This document shows positions 61,223 through 64,000 of a DNA stretch of 64,000 bases, piece by piece. A model generated the notes under the pieces. That model made no database searches and was not told the origin of the DNA. It was given only the letters and a program-made list of their open reading frames with translations. The position numbers and the translations under genes were made by a program. Position 1 is the first letter of the stretch. Each line of letters opens with the position of its first letter. Source of the DNA: an uncultured Dysgonomonas sp. (GTDB lineage: Bacteria; Bacteroidota; Bacteroidia; Bacteroidales; Dysgonomonadaceae); NCBI RefSeq assembly GCF_934668725.1, contig NZ_CAKUOF010000002.1, positions 62,001 through 126,000 of the forward strand, written 5' to 3'.

Positions 61223-61354
61223 CGATATTTTTACTTATCTGCTTCACTACTATCGTAATTAAGTCAAATAGGCTATTTTTCGTCTTGTTTTATACTTATA
61301 ACTGTTTACTGTTGTTTTACTTATGGAAATGTTTAAATGGGGGCAGATTTAAAT

Positions 61355-61395
61355 AAAGAACAGCAATGCTGATTCTATGAGTATTGCTGTTCTTT
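61355..61395 (-). terminator. Terminator after the GH29 fucosidase
   Basis: Perfect 13-bp stem AAAGAACAGCAAT (61355-61367) / ATTGCTGTTCTTT (61383-61395). It lies 20 bp after the fucosidase stop on the minus strand. Confidence 0.85.
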
Positions 61396-61414
61396 TATTA
61401 TAATCGAGATATAT

Positions 61415-63217
61415 TTATTGAGCTATTTTCAATGTCCAAGCCGAACGACCCGGTATTTCTGTAAATTTGACAGGAGTCATATCAACAATCAGTTGTCCGT
61501 TTTCGTATTTCCAAGGAAGATTACCTTCACGCCCTAATAATGTTATGGTTGCATTATCGGCGGGTTTGTCGATATTCAACACACATTGGTCGTCTTGCCA
61601 TTCGAGAAGTATAGCGTAAATATTATTACCTTTCTGAGTATAGGCAATGTACGTTTTCATCGAGCCGTATGTTGCATTCAATCCATGTTGATTGCCTGTA
61701 TTGTCAGTATACAAAGCTTTGTAAGGAATAACTTCTTCGGCTTGCGATTTAGATGCCCATTTTACTTGAATCGAAGCATTCTGAACATCCTCAAAGTATT
61801 CTACCTTGATTGGATATTTTTGCCCTTTTTTCAGTTTTATAGAACTTTTGTGAGTTGCCGATGTTTGAGCGCCTTGCACAAAACCATCCTCGGTTTGCTC
61901 TTGCTTTACCCATTGGTCGATAATCAGTTTTCCATCTATCCATACACGTACACCATCGTCTGCTTTGGCAGTAAATGTATATTCTTCGGTATAATCGGGG
62001 CTGATATAACCTGTCCATTCTCCGGTAAAATGATCTACTCGAATACGTGGATCGGGCGAATTACGTACCCAATTGAAATCTATTGTAGAATCTATACGGG
62101 TGATATAAATTTGTTTCTCTTCGATATGTTTTTTGTAAGCTCTTGTACCATAGATAGCCTCTCCGTTTATTTTCAACCATTGTCCCAGTTGAAGCAAACG
62201 CTCTTGTTGAAGCAAAGGAATCTGACCATCTCCTCCAGGTCCTACATTCAGAGTTAGTCCTCCACCGTTTGCTACAAGTGTTGCAAAATGATGTATAAGA
62301 TCGTCTTCTGTCAAATAATTTTCAAGAGGCTCGTTTCTGTTTAAGCCAAAGGAGCGCCCTATGCCCCTTACCTCAGCCCAAGGACGGTCTGTCATGGTAA
62401 TACCTGCACTATATTCGGGCGTTTTGAATCCATAATCGGCACCTCCACCCCAACGGTCATTAACAATGGCTTCGGGACCAACCAGATTGTAATACCAGGA
62501 GATAAGTTCACGAGCATGCCATTGTTCGGCGCTGTTCCACCACTCTCCGTCGGTAAAAATAAGCGAAGGGCGATAGGTTGTTACCAGCTCTTTGAACTGT
62601 GGAATCATATGTGTATCTACATATTTAGCAATAGAATCATTCGGATCGATTTCCCAATAATGAAGAGGGTTTGACCATTCGGGAAGTGAATAATACAATC
62701 CCATCTTCAAACCGTCTTTTTCCACAGCTTTGGTCAATTCACCTACTATGTCTCGTTTAGGACCTGTTTCTACCGAATTCCAATTCGGAGCATATTTGCT
62801 GGGCCACATAGCATAACCGTCGTGATGCTTTGATACTAGTACTACGTATTTAGCACCCGCATCCTTAAACAGATCTGCCCATTCCTGAGGATTAAATAAT
62901 TCGGCTTTAAAGAGACCTCTGAAGTCTTCGTATTTAAAATCCTGTCCATATACTTTTTTCGCGAAATCAACAGCAGTTGATCCGCCGTCTCTCCATCCCT
63001 TATAACTCCATTCGGAGTATCCTTCTTTTTTAGTCCACGATGGTACAGAATATAATCCCCAATGGATAAATATGCCTAGTTTGGCATCGTTAAACCACTC
63101 GGGGTAACCTCGTTCTTTAATTGATTCCCAAGTAGGTTCGACTTGGGGTGTTTGAGCCTGTAGAGCAAAGGCTGATAAGAGAAACAAACATGTGAATGTA
63201 AAGAAATTTTTCTTCAT
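61415..63217 (-). CDS. GH29 alpha-L-fucosidase with PA14 domain
   Basis: 600 residues from the ATG at 63217, which opens a signal peptide (FLLSAFALQAQ, about 1-22). The frame upstream to 63316 is not family-like. GH29 motifs: AKLGIFIHWGLYSVPSW (45-61), VSKHHDGYAMWPS (128-140) and the probable nucleophile Asp223 in FTDGEWW. A PA14-type sugar-binding module follows at about 400-510 (WTGYISPDYTEEYTFTAKAD; VRVWIDGKLIIDQW). It removes terminal fucose from glycans, probably in the periplasm. It is monocistronic with a TATATTTG box at 63246-63253. Confidence 0.95.
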   Translation of the reverse strand: MKKNFFTFTCLFLLSAFALQAQTPQVEPTWESIKERGYPEWFNDAKLGIFIHWGLYSVPSWTKKEGYSEWSYKGWRDGGSTAVDFAKKVYGQDFKYEDFRGLFKAELFNPQEWADLFKDAGAKYVVLVSKHHDGYAMWPSKYAPNWNSVETGPKRDIVGELTKAVEKDGLKMGLYYSLPEWSNPLHYWEIDPNDSIAKYVDTHMIPQFKELVTTYRPSLIFTDGEWWNSAEQWHARELISWYYNLVGPEAIVNDRWGGGADYGFKTPEYSAGITMTDRPWAEVRGIGRSFGLNRNEPLENYLTEDDLIHHFATLVANGGGLTLNVGPGGDGQIPLLQQERLLQLGQWLKINGEAIYGTRAYKKHIEEKQIYITRIDSTIDFNWVRNSPDPRIRVDHFTGEWTGYISPDYTEEYTFTAKADDGVRVWIDGKLIIDQWVKQEQTEDGFVQGAQTSATHKSSIKLKKGQKYPIKVEYFEDVQNASIQVKWASKSQAEEVIPYKALYTDNTGNQHGLNATYGSMKTYIAYTQKGNNIYAILLEWQDDQCVLNIDKPADNATITLLGREGNLPWKYENGQLIVDMTPVKFTEIPGRSAWTLKIAQ

Positions 63218-63245
63218 AAGATTTAGTGATGTTTTTATGGTATTA

Positions 63246-63253
63246 CAAATATA
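63246..63253 (-). promoter_or_regulatory. Candidate -7 box for the GH29 fucosidase
   Basis: Minus-strand TATATTTG, an exact TAnnTTTG match, 29 bp before the start at 63217, which supports the shorter start. Confidence 0.45.
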
Positions 63254-63389
63254 ATGAAAATAGGAGAGAAAGCAGATACAGCTTTCTTCTGATTTCCGAA
63301 TATATAGAACATTCATGCCCCGAAAAATACAGGATTGCGTTTATTTATATATTTTAGCATTTTGTATTTTGTGACTAACAACATGGGCA

Positions 63390-63818
63390 ATGGATAAGCG
63401 TTCTGTTATATTATTTTGTATTTTTAGTAACCTATTGATTGGGAACGGTATAATATTTTGTTGGTCTTCGTATGGAGGTTCGGTAAACTGGGACTTAATG
63501 ATAGGGATGACACTATCGTGTGTTTTATGCTATTTGTTTGTTTTCAGATATATCCATTTCAAGAAATGGAGTTTTCTTAAAATGTTGATACTTTCTCTTC
63601 TAACCTGTGTAGCTATAGAGTTGATAGGATGTTCTTTTGCCTCAGTAGTTACGGGATTTAAAATAGGTAATGTTGATTCTTTTTATACTGTTGTCAAGGG
63701 CTTGGGTGTCGGTTTTATTTTAGGAATAATAGGGAACTTATTAATGTTTCCGATAACAATTATAATGGGTGCCGCCAATTTATTTTGGTTCAGAAAATTT
63801 CAAACAGCTGAAGAATAA
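63390..63818 (+). CDS. Hypothetical inner membrane protein
   Basis: 142 residues with four predicted membrane helices (about 5-25, 36-53, 62-88 and 104-130), short basic loops and a C-terminal FRKFQTAEE. I recognise no family. It precedes a small lipoprotein gene by 27 bp and may be co-transcribed with it. The start ATG lies 73 bp from the divergent fucosidase frame. Function unknown. Confidence 0.75.
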   Translation: MDKRSVILFCIFSNLLIGNGIIFCWSSYGGSVNWDLMIGMTLSCVLCYLFVFRYIHFKKWSFLKMLILSLLTCVAIELIGCSFASVVTGFKIGNVDSFYTVVKGLGVGFILGIIGNLLMFPITIIMGAANLFWFRKFQTAEE

Positions 63819-63845
63819 CAAATAAAACAATAAATTTAATACGAT

Positions 63846-64000
63846 ATGAAAAAAATAGTAATATTCTCTTTGTTGGCTTGTTTATTAGCCGGTTGTGGGT
63901 TATATCAAACTGCACAGGTCGATAAAATTAATTTGGGAATGAATAAGCAAGAAGTTTTATCTTACTTAAAATCGGGATATGGAAAAGCCAGGACAGCCAG
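63846..64000 (+). CDS. Small lipoprotein, SmpA/BamE-like N-terminus, partial
   Basis: The frame opens at the ATG at 63846 and runs off the window; 51 residues are visible. The signal LLACLLAGC places the lipid-anchored Cys at residue 17. The following VDKINLGMNKQEVLSYLKSGYGKA resembles the start of the SmpA/OmlA (BamE-type) domain, in which a G(M/W)-T-x-x-V-x-x-LG helix follows the lipid anchor. It is cut by the window edge, so the family call is tentative. Confidence 0.7.
   Translation, partial: MKKIVIFSLLACLLAGCGLYQTAQVDKINLGMNKQEVLSYLKSGYGKARTA

Noticed and set aside
61586..62257. 223-codon plus-strand frame opposite the GH29 fucosidase
   Set aside because: It is antisense to a well-supported fucosidase, rich in Cys/Phe/Ile as expected of a shadow frame.

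Overview
The window looks like chromosome from a member of the Bacteroidales, most likely Dysgonomonas or a close relative (inferred; no 16S gene is present). The evidence is an AT-rich genome, promoters of the Bacteroidetes type (TAnnTTTG around -7), little visible Shine-Dalgarno sequence, a SusC/SusD glycan locus, many SpII lipoproteins, TonB receptors carrying a CarboxypepD_reg-like domain, and Bacteroidetes-type fused cobalamin enzymes. No rRNA, tRNA, CRISPR array, prophage or transposase gene was seen.

B12 block (about 2.7-25.1 kb). cbiA points left. A cobalamin riboswitch then leads a rightward operon: btuB-like receptor, a signal-peptide-bearing CbiK chelatase, a second siderophore-type TonB receptor, two tandem PepSY membrane proteins, CbiH-CbiC fusion, CbiE-CbiT, CbiG-CbiF fusion, BtuC, BtuD and CbiJ-CbiD fusion. 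Facing it is a leftward operon cbiL-btuF-cobT with its own cobalamin riboswitch. Together they cover the anaerobic route from sirohydrochlorin to cobyrinate a,c-diamide, plus B12 uptake and lower-ligand base activation. Late genes follow at 55.5-58.0 kb: a second cobT, cobS and cobC.

Two more cobalamin riboswitches lie at 45.8-47.9 kb. One leads a split ThrE-type amino acid exporter. The other leads no gene and looks like a decayed duplicate of that unit.

Glycan and surface regions. A polysaccharide utilisation locus (27.3-39.2 kb) has SusC, SusD, a SusE/F-like lipoprotein and two GH30 enzymes, beside a NrtR-like regulator, an AraC regulator and a VOC protein. Other pieces are a CE1 esterase (25.3 kb), a large alpha/beta hydrolase (49.0 kb), and a GH29 fucosidase with a PA14 domain (61.4 kb). 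A CsgG/PEGA-like/DUF4810/DUF799 operon (39.2-41.6 kb) is divergent from three tandem paralogous secreted proteins (42.6-45.3 kb). The long leader of those three genes contains an (AG)26 microsatellite.

Three copies of a 421-bp interspersed repeat with hairpin ends occur at 0.7, 14.4 and 28.8 kb. The third copy has an internal deletion, and the second sits inside the B12 operon. The observations most worth pursuing are the orphan riboswitch and riboswitch-controlled ThrE exporter, the periplasmic CbiK/TonB/PepSY set in the B12 operon, and the AG-repeat leader.
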